Part shown: positions 1-8,097 of the stretch, one piece after another | Layout of the letters: every line of letters starts with the position of its first letter | Position numbering within the stretch: the stretch's first letter is position 1 | NCBI RefSeq assembly: GCF_006265175.1 | Contig: NZ_VDCQ01000004.1 | Coordinates: 124,447 to 188,446, forward strand | Source of the DNA: Paenibacillus hemerocallicola | GTDB taxonomy: Bacteria > Bacillota > Bacilli > Paenibacillales > NBRC-103111 | Reading direction: 5' to 3' | Length of the DNA: 64,000 nt | Made by a program: the position numbers and the translations under genes | Notes under the pieces: generated by a model | What the model saw: the letters and a program-made list of their open reading frames with translations, nothing else | Told to the model about the DNA's origin: nothing | The model's database searches: none

Positions 1-1095
1 TTGGCGAACCGTGTTGCCCGAAATGATCGTATTCCGGCAAGAATATGCGGCAATACCGGCACTGCCCGCATTCTCGATCGTATTCCCCGTGACAACGGCG
101 TTCCGGTAGCTTTCCGGCTTGATCGCGATATCGGCTATGTTTCGGAACAAATTGTTGACGATCCGGATATTGTCGTGAAATATTTGGCTGCCCGCGCTGT
201 CGTATTTGGAGCCGTGGGTGCCGACCCCTCTATGCCCGTTAACGAATGAGCAGCCTTCGATCAGCACGTCTTGGCAAGGGGTATCGTCAAACGCTCCGAA
301 AGTCGGAAACGCCTCGGCCGTGGCGAAATCGATCTGTACCATCTCGTACTGGCCGGACGACGCGACGACTTGGTCCTTGAACGTGCAGTGAAGCAGCTTG
401 ACGTTGCGGCTGGAATTGAATTCGATGATATGACCGTTATGGCCGTTGATGAAATGGACTCTCTCGATATGAACGCCGTCGGCATGGGCGATGCCGAACG
501 CCTGGAAATTGCGCGCCGGGTTGGTTGGCGGATTCGATTCGCCGCACAGATCGATCGTCCCGCCTATGACGGAAATGTTGCCATCGCCTTCGTAGCCGTT
601 GGCATAGTAGTCGTCGCCCATGTCGCCGTTCACGAACAGCTTCAGGTTGGAATCGGGATTGCCCATTTTCTTCAGCACGGCCCCGTCTTCCATCCGGATA
701 TACGTATTTTTGTGAAGACGGAGCACCCGTGTGATGACATACGTTCCGGGAGGTACATAGACGACTCCGCCGCCGCCCTCTTTCACCTTGAGCAGCGCCT
801 GCTCGAAAGCCGCCGTATCGTCCGTTGCACCGTCTCCGTTCGCCCCCAATCGCCTGACATCGTAAACGTGCGCCGGATCGTGCTTGCCCGGATGCGGATT
901 GCCGGAGTAAACGCTTTCCGTCACGGAATGACCTCCGCCCTCCTCTTTATCCTTCTCCGTAAAAGGCTTGCCTTGAGCCATTGCCGCTCCGACGGAGCCG
1001 ACGGCCATGGCGGCGCCCACGGCGCCAAACGTTTGCAGCAGCTTCCTTCTGCTGAGCTTCGACTTCGAAGCGGGGTTATCCCGATTGGACGACAT
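1..1095 (-). CDS. Tat-exported right-handed beta-helix (pectate-lyase-like) protein, C-terminus cut by window edge
   Basis: The frame is open from an ATG at 1095 to base 1, giving 365 codons without a stop, so the end lies outside the window. A ribosome site (GAGGTGGAG) precedes the ATG. The N-terminus carries a twin-arginine type signal (SRRKLLQ followed by an Ala/Gly-rich hydrophobic stretch ending AMA), so export folded through Tat is expected. After the signal comes the pectate lyase_3 style opening (DVRRLGANGDGATDDTAAF), then many N/G-rich short strands (GNTIENAG, NNLFRN) that are the rungs of a beta-helix. Such proteins are usually polysaccharide lyases, glycoside hydrolases or epimerases. 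The gene starts 20 bases after the sugar-binding protein gene stops, so the two are probably co-transcribed under the LacI operators upstream. The exact substrate is not readable. Confidence 0.85.
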   Translation of the reverse strand, partial: MSSNRDNPASKSKLSRRKLLQTFGAVGAAMAVGSVGAAMAQGKPFTEKDKEEGGGHSVTESVYSGNPHPGKHDPAHVYDVRRLGANGDGATDDTAAFEQALLKVKEGGGGVVYVPPGTYVITRVLRLHKNTYIRMEDGAVLKKMGNPDSNLKLFVNGDMGDDYYANGYEGDGNISVIGGTIDLCGESNPPTNPARNFQAFGIAHADGVHIERVHFINGHNGHIIEFNSSRNVKLLHCTFKDQVVASSGQYEMVQIDFATAEAFPTFGAFDDTPCQDVLIEGCSFVNGHRGVGTHGSKYDSAGSQIFHDNIRIVNNLFRNIADIAIKPESYRNAVVTGNTIENAGSAGIAAYSCRNTIISGNTVRQ

Positions 1096-1115
1096 CTTTC
1101 TCCACCTCGCGGCAA

Positions 1116-2435
1116 TTATTGGCCTTTCGCCTTAATATCGCTGTTGATCTTCTCTTCCGCATCCCTCAGCGCCGAATTGACGTCCTTGTTTTTCTGGAAC
1201 ATATTGCGAAGCTCCGCTTGGATGACGGTCATCGCGCCCGTATCGTACAGCGACGGCTTATACGGATCGGCGGTTGTCGTCTTGAATACGGCCGCGATGT
1301 TTTTGCCTTTCAGGAACGGCAAATCCTGGCCGAACGCCGTCTTGTATTTGTCGTCTTTCATGATGCTGTTGCGGCCCTGCTTCGCCATATCGAGCTGAAC
1401 CTCGTCGGAGATCACCGTCTGGATAACGTTGTACACCGCATCCGGATATTTGCTCGCGCTCGTCGGTACCATGATGTGCAGATCGGGCCCCATTCCTTTC
1501 CCGGGCGCTTCGGGGAACACCGGATATGCCGCGAAGTCCCATTTCAGGTCGGTCAGCTCGCCCAATCGCGCGGTGGTAATGATGTTGACGTCCGCGAGCA
1601 TGGCGAGCGTCCGGTCTTTCGTGAACGCGTTGATGCCCGACGTTTTCCAGGCATGCTTTTCATTGCCCGGAATTTTGTATATATCGGCCGCCTGCACAAG
1701 CACTTTTTTCCACAGCTCGTTATTGATGACAGATTTGTTCGTGTTCGTATCAACGAAAGGCAAGGACAGCTGCATGGCCATCCGCTCCGGTACGTTCGGC
1801 TCCAGCCCGCGATATTGGGTCGTGCCGTCCAGCCTCGTAAGCCGCTTCGCCAGCTCCGTCGCCTCCTGCCACGTCATGCCGTCCTTCGGATAAGGGACCG
1901 CGAATTTGTCGAAAATGTCTTTGTTGTAGTACAACGCGCTGAAGCTTCTCGTGTACGGAATCGCGACCAGATCGTCTCTCTGCGCGGCGGCTTTGATCGC
2001 TTCCAGCGACTGGGGCTCGAAGCGAGTCAAATCGACGGAGTGCTTCTTCAGCCCTTCCGTCATGGACGTCAACAGCTTCGCGTCGCTGATCGCGGGAATC
2101 CCGTTGACGTTATTCGTGACGATGATGTCGGGAACTCCGTTCGAAGCGATCATCTCGGGGATCAGCTTGTCGTCGTAGTCGATTCGTTCAGTCGTAATCC
2201 AAGGATATTTTTTGACGACCGGATCGGCAAAAAATCGCTTGAACTCTTCATCCGTCAAATAGCCGCTTTTTTTGACGCCGATTTTGAGCGTAACGGGGGC
2301 GTGTTCTTCTTTCTTGACCGCTGTCTTCGGATCGGCGGATTGCGAGCAAGCTGCCAGCGCGGCTATCGCTGCAACCGGGATTGCATATCGCAGCGTGCTG
2401 CCGGCCGTTGTTTTTACATTTCTCCAATTAAACAT
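1116..2435 (-). CDS. Extracellular solute-binding lipoprotein (ABC sugar uptake, family 1)
   Basis: The 439-residue protein begins with a short lipoprotein signal; the lipobox LAAC places the lipidated cysteine at residue 30. The ATG at 2435 is preferred over in-frame codons further upstream because it has AAGGGAG about nine bases before it and because the upstream frame runs through an operator. The sequence has the family-1 solute-binding signature (ALYYNKDIFDKF, PKDGMTW), typical of oligosaccharide-binding proteins anchored outside the cell membrane. No permease or ATPase gene lies next to it inside the window, so it either works with permeases beyond the left edge or shares a transporter. 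It is a distant paralogue of the lipoprotein at 10172-11518. Two LacI-type palindromes upstream suggest repression by the regulator at 3609-4604. Confidence 0.9.
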   Translation of the reverse strand: MFNWRNVKTTAGSTLRYAIPVAAIAALAACSQSADPKTAVKKEEHAPVTLKIGVKKSGYLTDEEFKRFFADPVVKKYPWITTERIDYDDKLIPEMIASNGVPDIIVTNNVNGIPAISDAKLLTSMTEGLKKHSVDLTRFEPQSLEAIKAAAQRDDLVAIPYTRSFSALYYNKDIFDKFAVPYPKDGMTWQEATELAKRLTRLDGTTQYRGLEPNVPERMAMQLSLPFVDTNTNKSVINNELWKKVLVQAADIYKIPGNEKHAWKTSGINAFTKDRTLAMLADVNIITTARLGELTDLKWDFAAYPVFPEAPGKGMGPDLHIMVPTSASKYPDAVYNVIQTVISDEVQLDMAKQGRNSIMKDDKYKTAFGQDLPFLKGKNIAAVFKTTTADPYKPSLYDTGAMTVIQAELRNMFQKNKDVNSALRDAEEKINSDIKAKGQ

Positions 2436-2468
2436 GTACGAGGACTCCCTTCGGAAATACGCTTTTTC

Positions 2469-2480
2469 GTAATCGATTAC
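2469..2480. promoter_or_regulatory. LacI-type operator, copy 1
   Basis: A perfect 12-base palindrome GTAATCGATTAC lies 34 bases upstream of the binding-protein ATG. The identical core occurs at 2608, 3559 and 4676, including in front of the LacI gene itself, so it is the likely site of that repressor. The position suits a roadblock or promoter-overlap operator. Confidence 0.8.
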
Positions 2481-2607
2481 ATTTCGGGAAACGCTTAGCG
2501 GTTGCTGTATGAATCCATCTTGCACGTACGATCTCCGGCTTTGCTCACCCCCTTAGCTTAATTCATACGTGACGGTTCGGGAAGCGGAAACTTCGCGGGC
2601 TGTTTCC

Positions 2608-2619
2608 GTAATCGATTAC
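2608..2619. promoter_or_regulatory. LacI-type operator, copy 2
   Basis: A second perfect GTAATCGATTAC palindrome lies 139 bases upstream of copy 1. Two operators at this distance in front of one gene would allow DNA looping, as known for some LacI-family repressors. Looping here is inference. Confidence 0.75.
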
Positions 2620-2724
2620 ATAGTAAGCTGCACGCGATTTCCCGATCAACACCACAATAGCAGCGTATTGTAAAATCGGATGCCGGTTTTCGTAAAGAAA
2701 TGATGAATTTCCGGCGTCCGCCCG

Positions 2725-3495
2725 TCAAGCCCATTTGAAAAACGTCTCCATATCGGACATTCCGTACATACTGATGCCGGCAAAGCGCAGCCTCAATCCG
2801 CTCATGCCCGGCTCCATTCGCTCATTCAGCCGCCGAACGGCTTCCTCTGCCTTCTCCCCTAGCTCCTTATTGCCCAAATATCCGATCGATACGTGAGGAC
2901 GATACGACTTCGATGCGGTTGCGATACCGAATCTCTCTTCGAATAATTGATTCAGCTTCTCTCTCTCTTCCTCGATCCCTCTCAGGACGTCTTCCGAACG
3001 GCTGTCGGCCGGCTTCAGCCTCGCCACGATCGAAGCATTGTTCCATTTCTCCAAGCGATCGAATTCGAATTCGATCGGGTCCATGCGAATGCCGATCGGT
3101 TCGCCGCCGCGTCCGGCAAGGAGCCCATGCTCCGGATCGAACGAGCCCGGCAGCCCTTGCAGCCATCTCTCCGCTTCGGCCCGTTCCCCTTCAGGCAGCC
3201 TGCGCACATTGAAATCGTTAATGCCGTCCCATACCGTCACATGATACGAATGCAAGGGCAGCGGACAAAACAAGTACGAGCATACCAATTCGCTCGCGCC
3301 GCTGCCGACGTCCCACAGTGTCCGGTAAAAAGACAGCTCCGGCCGATCGTAACGGCAATCCATCTTTGCAAGCCTCGGGAAATCGCTTAACCGCGAGCAG
3401 CTGTCTCCCGGATTATCGAATAATAGGGAGAAGCCTTTGAACGGAGCCCAAACGGGCACGAAGCCTTGCACTTTCGGATTGGAAATCATATTCAT
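2725..3495 (-). CDS. 2H phosphoesterase superfamily protein (LigT/cyclic phosphodiesterase-like)
   Basis: The protein has 256 residues. It carries the two H-x-T/S signatures that define the 2H superfamily: HVT at residues 85-87 and HVS at 201-203, each followed by a beta strand, about 115 residues apart. Members cleave cyclic phosphates or 2',5' linkages in nucleotides and RNA ends; the substrate here is unknown. The start at 3495 has AAGGAG nine bases upstream. A LacI-type operator sits 63 bases upstream of the start, between this gene and the lacI gene, so the enzyme appears to belong to the same regulon as the sugar-binding protein. That is unusual for a 2H protein and hints at a role in a phosphorylated or nucleotide-linked sugar pathway. 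Confidence 0.75.
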   Translation of the reverse strand: MNMISNPKVQGFVPVWAPFKGFSLLFDNPGDSCSRLSDFPRLAKMDCRYDRPELSFYRTLWDVGSGASELVCSYLFCPLPLHSYHVTVWDGINDFNVRRLPEGERAEAERWLQGLPGSFDPEHGLLAGRGGEPIGIRMDPIEFEFDRLEKWNNASIVARLKPADSRSEDVLRGIEEEREKLNQLFEERFGIATASKSYRPHVSIGYLGNKELGEKAEEAVRRLNERMEPGMSGLRLRFAGISMYGMSDMETFFKWA

Positions 3496-3557
3496 TTTTG
3501 CGTGCTCCTTCCGACCGCTTATCAGAACCGTCGTCTTGAATTGTCGCGAGAGTCATT

Positions 3558-3571
3558 TGTAATCGATTACA
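3558..3571. promoter_or_regulatory. LacI-type operator, copy 3
   Basis: The full 14-base palindrome TGTAATCGATTACA lies between the lacI stop and the 2H phosphoesterase start. It matches the copy in front of lacI over all 14 bases. Confidence 0.8.
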
Positions 3572-3608
3572 TTTTAGTCATAGAAACAAACGACTTTTAC
3601 ATGCATCG

Positions 3609-4604
3609 TCATGTTTCTCTTATAACCATATGGTGGGGCAGTAGGACGAGGCCTTCCTCTTCCCCTGCCTCTGCGGATTCGTTGACCAGCTTCAATATGA
3701 GCTTGTGGACCGAGGTGTAGCCCAGATCGTACAAAGGCTGAACGATCGTCGTAATGGTCGGATTCGTAATCTCGGCCAGGAACGTTCCGTCAAAGCTGAT
3801 CATGCCGACCCGTTCGGGAAGGGCAATCGACTTTTCCTTGATCCCTTTCAAGATGTATGATGCCTGGAGGTCCGAATGAGTGATGATTCCGTCAATCGGC
3901 AATCCTTGGCCGATTATGCCGTTGACCGCTTCCTTGACATGATCGAACCTATTTTTCGCGCCGGCGATCCTATCCGGCCGGTACGGAATGCCCGCTTCCT
4001 TCAACGCCTCTTTGTATCCTTCGATCCGGGCCGTAACCGAGCTGGACTCCCTGTTCCCGGTTATATAGGCGATATGGGAGCAGCCGCGGCGAATCAGCTC
4101 CTTGGTCGCCTCGTAGCCGGCTCTTTTGTTGTCGATCGCGACGCAGGTAGCGTTGATCCCCGGGTAATATTCCGTGCACAGCACGATCTTGTACTCGTCC
4201 ATCAGCTCCTCGAGCAATTCCTTGTTGACGCTGGACGATACGAAGACGATGCCTTCCGCCAAATTCGTCTTGAGCATATTGATGTACGTATCCAATATCC
4301 ATCGCTTCGACTCGATCGTACCGATAATGATATTATAAGCGTTGTCGTATGCCGCAGCCTGAGCCCCTCTGGCGATTTCCGAGAAATAAGGGTTCGACAT
4401 GGACGGCAGCACCATCACGATCGTCCGGCTCGCCTGCTTCCTTAAATTTTTGGCCAGCATATTCGGCTTGTAATTCATTTCTTTAATGACCCGCAGCACC
4501 TTGTTCTTCGTGGCGGGCTTGACGACCGGATCGTTGTTCAGCACTCTGGATACCGTCGCGACGGATACGTTGGCTTGCTTGGCAACCTCTTTGATCGAGC
4601 TCAT
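3609..4604 (-). CDS. LacI family transcriptional repressor
   Basis: The 331-residue protein has the classical layout: an N-terminal helix-turn-helix at residues 3-25 (IKEVAKQANVSVATVSRVLN), the hinge helix region near 45-60 (NMLAKNLRKQ), then a periplasmic-binding-protein-like sensor domain (SNPYFSEIARGAQ, GCSHIAYITG, SFDGTFLAEI). It should bind DNA as a dimer and release it on binding a sugar or sugar derivative. The start at 4604 gives the standard LacI N-terminus and has AAAGGAAG upstream; longer in-frame versions would run through its own operator at 4675. Four copies of the same palindrome in this island suggest that it controls itself, the 2H phosphoesterase and the binding protein plus beta-helix pair. 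Confidence 0.93.
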   Translation of the reverse strand: MSSIKEVAKQANVSVATVSRVLNNDPVVKPATKNKVLRVIKEMNYKPNMLAKNLRKQASRTIVMVLPSMSNPYFSEIARGAQAAAYDNAYNIIIGTIESKRWILDTYINMLKTNLAEGIVFVSSSVNKELLEELMDEYKIVLCTEYYPGINATCVAIDNKRAGYEATKELIRRGCSHIAYITGNRESSSVTARIEGYKEALKEAGIPYRPDRIAGAKNRFDHVKEAVNGIIGQGLPIDGIITHSDLQASYILKGIKEKSIALPERVGMISFDGTFLAEITNPTITTIVQPLYDLGYTSVHKLILKLVNESAEAGEEEGLVLLPHHMVIRET

Positions 4605-4674
4605 GGCTGACCTGTCTTCCTTTGCGGATAAGGTAATGGCAGTAAAGCTGGAGGCTGCAGCAAGCAGCTCCGAG

Positions 4675-4688
4675 TGTAATCGATTACA
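4675..4688. promoter_or_regulatory. LacI-type operator, copy 4 (autoregulatory)
   Basis: TGTAATCGATTACA lies 71 bases upstream of the lacI ATG and indicates autoregulation. The rest of the stretch from 4689 to 4932 shows no gene. Confidence 0.8.
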
Positions 4689-4932
4689 AAATGATGCGAT
4701 ATATAAAAGATACCACATCGAAGTGGAAATATCTACATCTGTTTCTACAAGGGCGGGAGCGAAGAAGACTGTGAGCAGTGAAGATTTGAAAGCAGCGGTG
4801 AGAAATCGCGCGATTCCAAACGTACCCTGAACGAATGCGAAAGTCCGCCAACCTGCTCTTCCAACGCAGTGTCCAGTAAGAGCGGTTTGAGACCGTTATT
4901 GGCCCCGTAATCGAGACGCAACAAACAAATGC

Positions 4933-4968
4933 TCCCGAATAAAAGGTACGAGAACCTCTTATTCGGGA
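4933..4968 (-). terminator. Intrinsic terminator of the M20 amidohydrolase gene
   Basis: TCCCGAATAA pairs with TTATTCGGGA, with nested AGGT/ACCT and one internal mismatch. Read on the minus strand it is followed by a T-rich tract (ATTTGTTTGTT). It lies 51 bases after the stop of the gene at 5019-6209. Confidence 0.8.
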
Positions 4969-5018
4969 TACATTTTCAATTTGGCGTCAACCAAGAGGTG
5001 CAAGCGGCTCTTATTATT

Positions 5019-6209
5019 TCATTCCGATACCGCCGTCAGCCGCTGCAAAGCGATGCCGGCCAGCAGCGCCGCGCCTACGGGGATGCAGCTCTCGTCCGGA
5101 TTGAAGCGCGGACTGTGCAGACCGGCCGCCCGCTCGGCATCCTCCTGCGGCCCTGAGCCCAGCCAGAAAAAGCAGCCTCTGGCGAACCGCAAATATTCCG
5201 CGAAGTCTTCCCCGTACGTCATCGGAACCGGCTCCGACCGATTATCGCGCCCCAGCATACCGTCCGACACTTCGGCGACAAAGCCCGTCAGCGTCTCGTC
5301 GTTCAGCACCGGCGGCACTTGCTCGATATAGTCGACTTTGCCGGAACAACGGTATGCTCTGCTTGTGTCCTCCACGATTCTGGCAATCGTGGCGGGCATC
5401 GTCGCCCTCCACGACGCATCGAGATTGCGCACCGTTCCGGTCAGCTCTACAAAGTCGGGAATAATATTGTTCGCGGTCCCGGCGTGTATCGTGCCGATCG
5501 AGACTACGACTCCTTTCGTCGGCGGCGCTTCCCGGCTGACGGCCGACTGGAGTGCCATGACGACCGCGGAGGAGGCGATGATCGGGTCGAAGCACGTTTC
5601 CGGATAACCGCCATGCCCGCCTTTGCCGTCCACGCGTATTTCCAGACGGTCGATGGAGCCCATCAAAACTCCGGTCTTCAGACCGATCGTCCCGGCCGGA
5701 AGCGACGGCAAGTTATGGAGGCCGTATATCTCATCGACGCCGTCCATGACGCCCTGCTCGATCATCGCCTTGGCTCCGGCCAATATTTCCTCCGCCGACT
5801 GGAAAATAAACCGGATCGTCCCCCGAAGCTCGGCTCTCTTCGCCGCGATAATCTTCGCCGCGCCAAGCAGAACCGTCGTATGAATGTCGTGGCCGCAAGC
5901 ATGCATGACGCCGGGAGTTTCGGAGGCGAATTCAAGCCCAGTCTCCTCCAGTATCGGCAGCGCGTCCATATCCGCGCGCAAGGCTACGGCGGGACCGCTG
6001 TGCTCGCCCTGCAGGTCGGCCACGACGCCGTGTCCGCCGACACCCGTGCGGACTTTCATTCCGAGCCGTTGCAGTTGCTCGGCCACAAGTGCGGCCGTAC
6101 GTGATTCTTGAAAGCTAAGCTCCGGATGGCGGTGAAGCTCCCTGCGCAGCCCGACGAGCTCCGGTCCGATCCGGCCCGCCTGTTCCAAAAGCTCTTTGTA
6201 CTTGTCCAT
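5019..6209 (-). CDS. M20 family metallopeptidase / N-acyl amino acid amidohydrolase
   Basis: The 396-residue protein matches the M20D (hippurate hydrolase, IAA-amino acid hydrolase) family in length and motifs. Metal-binding and catalytic motifs are all present: RADMDALP near 78-85, HACGHD at 103-108, QSAEE at 137-141, the GLHN histidine, and the C-terminal H-S-P segment (LHSPRFNPDE). The family removes acyl groups from amino acids and related amides in the cytoplasm using two metal ions. AAGGAG lies nine bases before the ATG. The gene is followed by its own terminator and separated by 281 bases from the Rieske gene upstream, so it is probably an independent unit, but its position next to the amidohydrolase cluster suggests that it could deacylate a product or conjugate of that pathway. 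Confidence 0.9.
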   Translation of the reverse strand: MDKYKELLEQAGRIGPELVGLRRELHRHPELSFQESRTAALVAEQLQRLGMKVRTGVGGHGVVADLQGEHSGPAVALRADMDALPILEETGLEFASETPGVMHACGHDIHTTVLLGAAKIIAAKRAELRGTIRFIFQSAEEILAGAKAMIEQGVMDGVDEIYGLHNLPSLPAGTIGLKTGVLMGSIDRLEIRVDGKGGHGGYPETCFDPIIASSAVVMALQSAVSREAPPTKGVVVSIGTIHAGTANNIIPDFVELTGTVRNLDASWRATMPATIARIVEDTSRAYRCSGKVDYIEQVPPVLNDETLTGFVAEVSDGMLGRDNRSEPVPMTYGEDFAEYLRFARGCFFWLGSGPQEDAERAAGLHSPRFNPDESCIPVGAALLAGIALQRLTAVSE

Positions 6210-6433
6210 CAGTTCCGCTCCTTCTGTTCCTTGCCGTATTAGTGGAGAATGCCCGCGACTCTCGAATCCCGGTCATATATAAGCGCGTCCACTTGGTGGC
6301 TACTGTGCCTGATGCCGCGCTTCGTTCCTTCTTTATCTTAATCTTAATCGCTGCCGCCTCCATATACAACAACAAGGTTGAGAGAAAAGCGTCTTTCATT
6401 TTCATATAGAAGCCGGTCGGCAAAGGGCAAACA

Positions 6434-6459
6434 GCCCGCAACCGCAAAGGATGGCGGGC
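6434..6459 (-). terminator. Probable intrinsic terminator after the Rieske gene
   Basis: GCCCGC pairs with GCGGGC around a 14-base loop. On the minus strand it is followed by TGTTTG, a weak T tract. It lies 31 bases after the Rieske stop. The rest of 6210-6490 shows no gene. Confidence 0.45.
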
Positions 6460-6490
6460 CGTCGGAAACCGATAAAGCGAAGCCGAACCG

Positions 6491-6868
6491 TTACTCCGCC
6501 TTGCGCTCTTCAGCCTCCCCGATAACGATGCCGATTCGTCCGTCATCCACCCGGACGGGGTAACTGCGCGTTCTCACTTTCCCGTCGAAAAGCGACCTGC
6601 CCGTCTTGATGTCGAATTCCCAGCCGTGCCAAGGACAGCGGACGATTTCCCGGTCTTTGCCGTAAATATATTCGTACACGCCGGACGCCAGCGTCGTCCC
6701 GCATATCGGACCTTTGCACAGCTTCGCGCCCTGATGCGGGCAGTAATTATGAATGGCGTAATATTCGCCCTTAATATTGTACACGCCGATCGATCTTCCC
6801 GTGACATCCACGATTTTGAAGGAGCCTTCGGGAATATCCGCGGCGTCTCCAGCGTCAAATATAGCCAT
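6491..6868 (-). CDS. Rieske [2Fe-2S] ferredoxin-like protein (copy 1)
   Basis: The 125-residue single-domain protein carries both Rieske cluster motifs: C43-P-H45 (CPHQG) and C78-P-W-H81 (CPWHGWEFD). These bind a [2Fe-2S] cluster through two Cys and two His. The spacing between the motifs is long (32 residues from His to Cys) and includes a second Cys pair (C51 and C56) and a GTTLASG loop; copy 2 at 27276-27653 has the same layout. No oxygenase alpha subunit or reductase is encoded nearby, so this is not an ordinary ring-hydroxylating dioxygenase component. It starts 18 bases after the amidohydrolase stop and is almost certainly co-transcribed with it. The same pair recurs in the 26-32 kb operon. 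Confidence 0.92.
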   Translation of the reverse strand: MAIFDAGDAADIPEGSFKIVDVTGRSIGVYNIKGEYYAIHNYCPHQGAKLCKGPICGTTLASGVYEYIYGKDREIVRCPWHGWEFDIKTGRSLFDGKVRTRSYPVRVDDGRIGIVIGEAEERKAE

Positions 6869-6886
6869 GGTGCTCTTCTCCTTCCG

Positions 6887-7942
6887 TTACAATCCGTACA
6901 GCTCTTTGGCATTGGCATAAAAAATGCGGAGTCTCGCATCATCCGACAATCCCGGCAATATCGCCGAAGGATCGTCGAAATCCCAATCCGGGTAGCCGCT
7001 TGCGAATACAATCATGCGTTCCGCATCGGTCATGTCGAACAGTTGGCGCATAGAGTCCGGATGATCCGACTCGTCAATCGGCTGCGTCGTAATGTAGAAA
7101 TGATCGCGAATGTATTGGCTCGGCATTTTTTTCAGCAAAGGTACCGTAGATCGAAGCGCCTTGTAGTTCCGGTCCATCCGCCACATCAAATGGGGAAGCC
7201 AGGCGATTCCGGCACCGGCGATTACGAATTTCAGAGACGGAAATCGTTCGAAGACGCCTTCGCCGATCAGGCTGATCATATGCGCTATCAGACTATGGGG
7301 AAGCGCGGTATGGAACTGGAAATAATCGCTTACGTAACCGGCTGCGGTGGGCGGATTGGCAATGCCTCCCCCTTCCGTGCCGGGGTGGATCGCGATAGGC
7401 AGTCCGCGACGCTCGGCGGCCTCATATATCGGGTAGTAGCACCGCTGTCCGTAAGGAACCGGCGCGCCGCTGCTTACGCCGATCTGTACGATGTCCGGAT
7501 GACCTCCTATCCTGTCGATTTCCCTTGCAGCCTGCTGCGGATCCTGCATGGCGACCGTCATAGCTCCTTTGTATCGCGGACTTTTCGGCAGCCATTGCCC
7601 GACGAGATGATCATTGTACGCCGATGCCAGGGCAGCCGAATAGTCGGGGTCGGCGTGAACCGAGATCGCATACATGCTCCCGGTCAAAATCGCATACTCG
7701 ATATCGTAGGCGTCCAGAAATGCCCCGCTCAATCGATCCGGATCGGCGGCGGCGTCTGCGCCTTCGGGCACATAGGCGGAAGCGACGTGCGATTTTCCCG
7801 GCGGTCCGTATGTGCGCGGGGAGCGGAAGCCGAATTGCTTCACCTGCGTTTTCCATGGCTCCTCCACGTACGGCAGCAAATCCGCCGGACTGCGGAATGC
7901 GTGGTGAACGTTGCAATCGATAATCCTGGTCGGTGTTCTCAT
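6887..7942 (-). CDS. Amidohydrolase-2 family TIM-barrel protein (copy 1), key acidic residues lost
   Basis: The 351-residue protein belongs to the amidohydrolase 2 / ACMSD-like family (PF04909 type), a TIM barrel that hydrolyses or decarboxylates substrates at a metal. It opens with the DCNVHH metal motif at residues 9-14 and keeps the IHPG histidine (186). It is close to the proteins at 8925-9974 and 27674-28729, but three residues conserved in both of those are changed: Glu to Gly at 243 (VEGG becomes AGAG), Asp to Gly at 316 and His to Asp at 319 (SSDYPHW becomes ASGYPDW). The Asp is normally a metal or catalytic ligand, so this copy may be inactive or altered. The ATG at 7942 is chosen for its GGGGTGGAG site. 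The divergent araC gene starts 155 bases away. Confidence 0.88.
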   Translation of the reverse strand: MRTPTRIIDCNVHHAFRSPADLLPYVEEPWKTQVKQFGFRSPRTYGPPGKSHVASAYVPEGADAAADPDRLSGAFLDAYDIEYAILTGSMYAISVHADPDYSAALASAYNDHLVGQWLPKSPRYKGAMTVAMQDPQQAAREIDRIGGHPDIVQIGVSSGAPVPYGQRCYYPIYEAAERRGLPIAIHPGTEGGGIANPPTAAGYVSDYFQFHTALPHSLIAHMISLIGEGVFERFPSLKFVIAGAGIAWLPHLMWRMDRNYKALRSTVPLLKKMPSQYIRDHFYITTQPIDESDHPDSMRQLFDMTDAERMIVFASGYPDWDFDDPSAILPGLSDDARLRIFYANAKELYGL

Positions 7943-7983
7943 CTCTCCACCCCATCCTTTCCAGCTGTATTGGTTTCTTGCTA

Positions 7984-8046
7984 AGTATAGAAAAAGAGCA
8001 AGCACTCCACGATAAAGAAATCAACGATTATTTGGACGATTCAACA
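7984..8046 (-). promoter_or_regulatory. AraC-type promoter box 1 (amidohydrolase copy 1)
   Basis: Read toward the minus-strand gene, TGTTGAAT (8039-8046) is followed 30 bases later by ATCGT (8009-8013), then TATACT (7984-7989) as the -10. There is no good -35; the ATCGT block takes that place, the usual class II activator layout. The same arrangement occurs at 10012-10074 and 11561-11623. Confidence 0.65.
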
Positions 8047-8097
8047 ACCGCGGAAGGAGACGACCGTCCAATCTATAACTACTTAAAGGGGAGGTGG

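Noticed and set aside
271-2498. Long plus-strand open frames opposite the beta-helix and binding-protein genes
   Set aside because: They lack ribosome sites, have Arg/His/Val-rich composition without recognisable domains, and lie opposite well-supported genes; in this GC-rich coding style the antisense frame stays open by codon bias.
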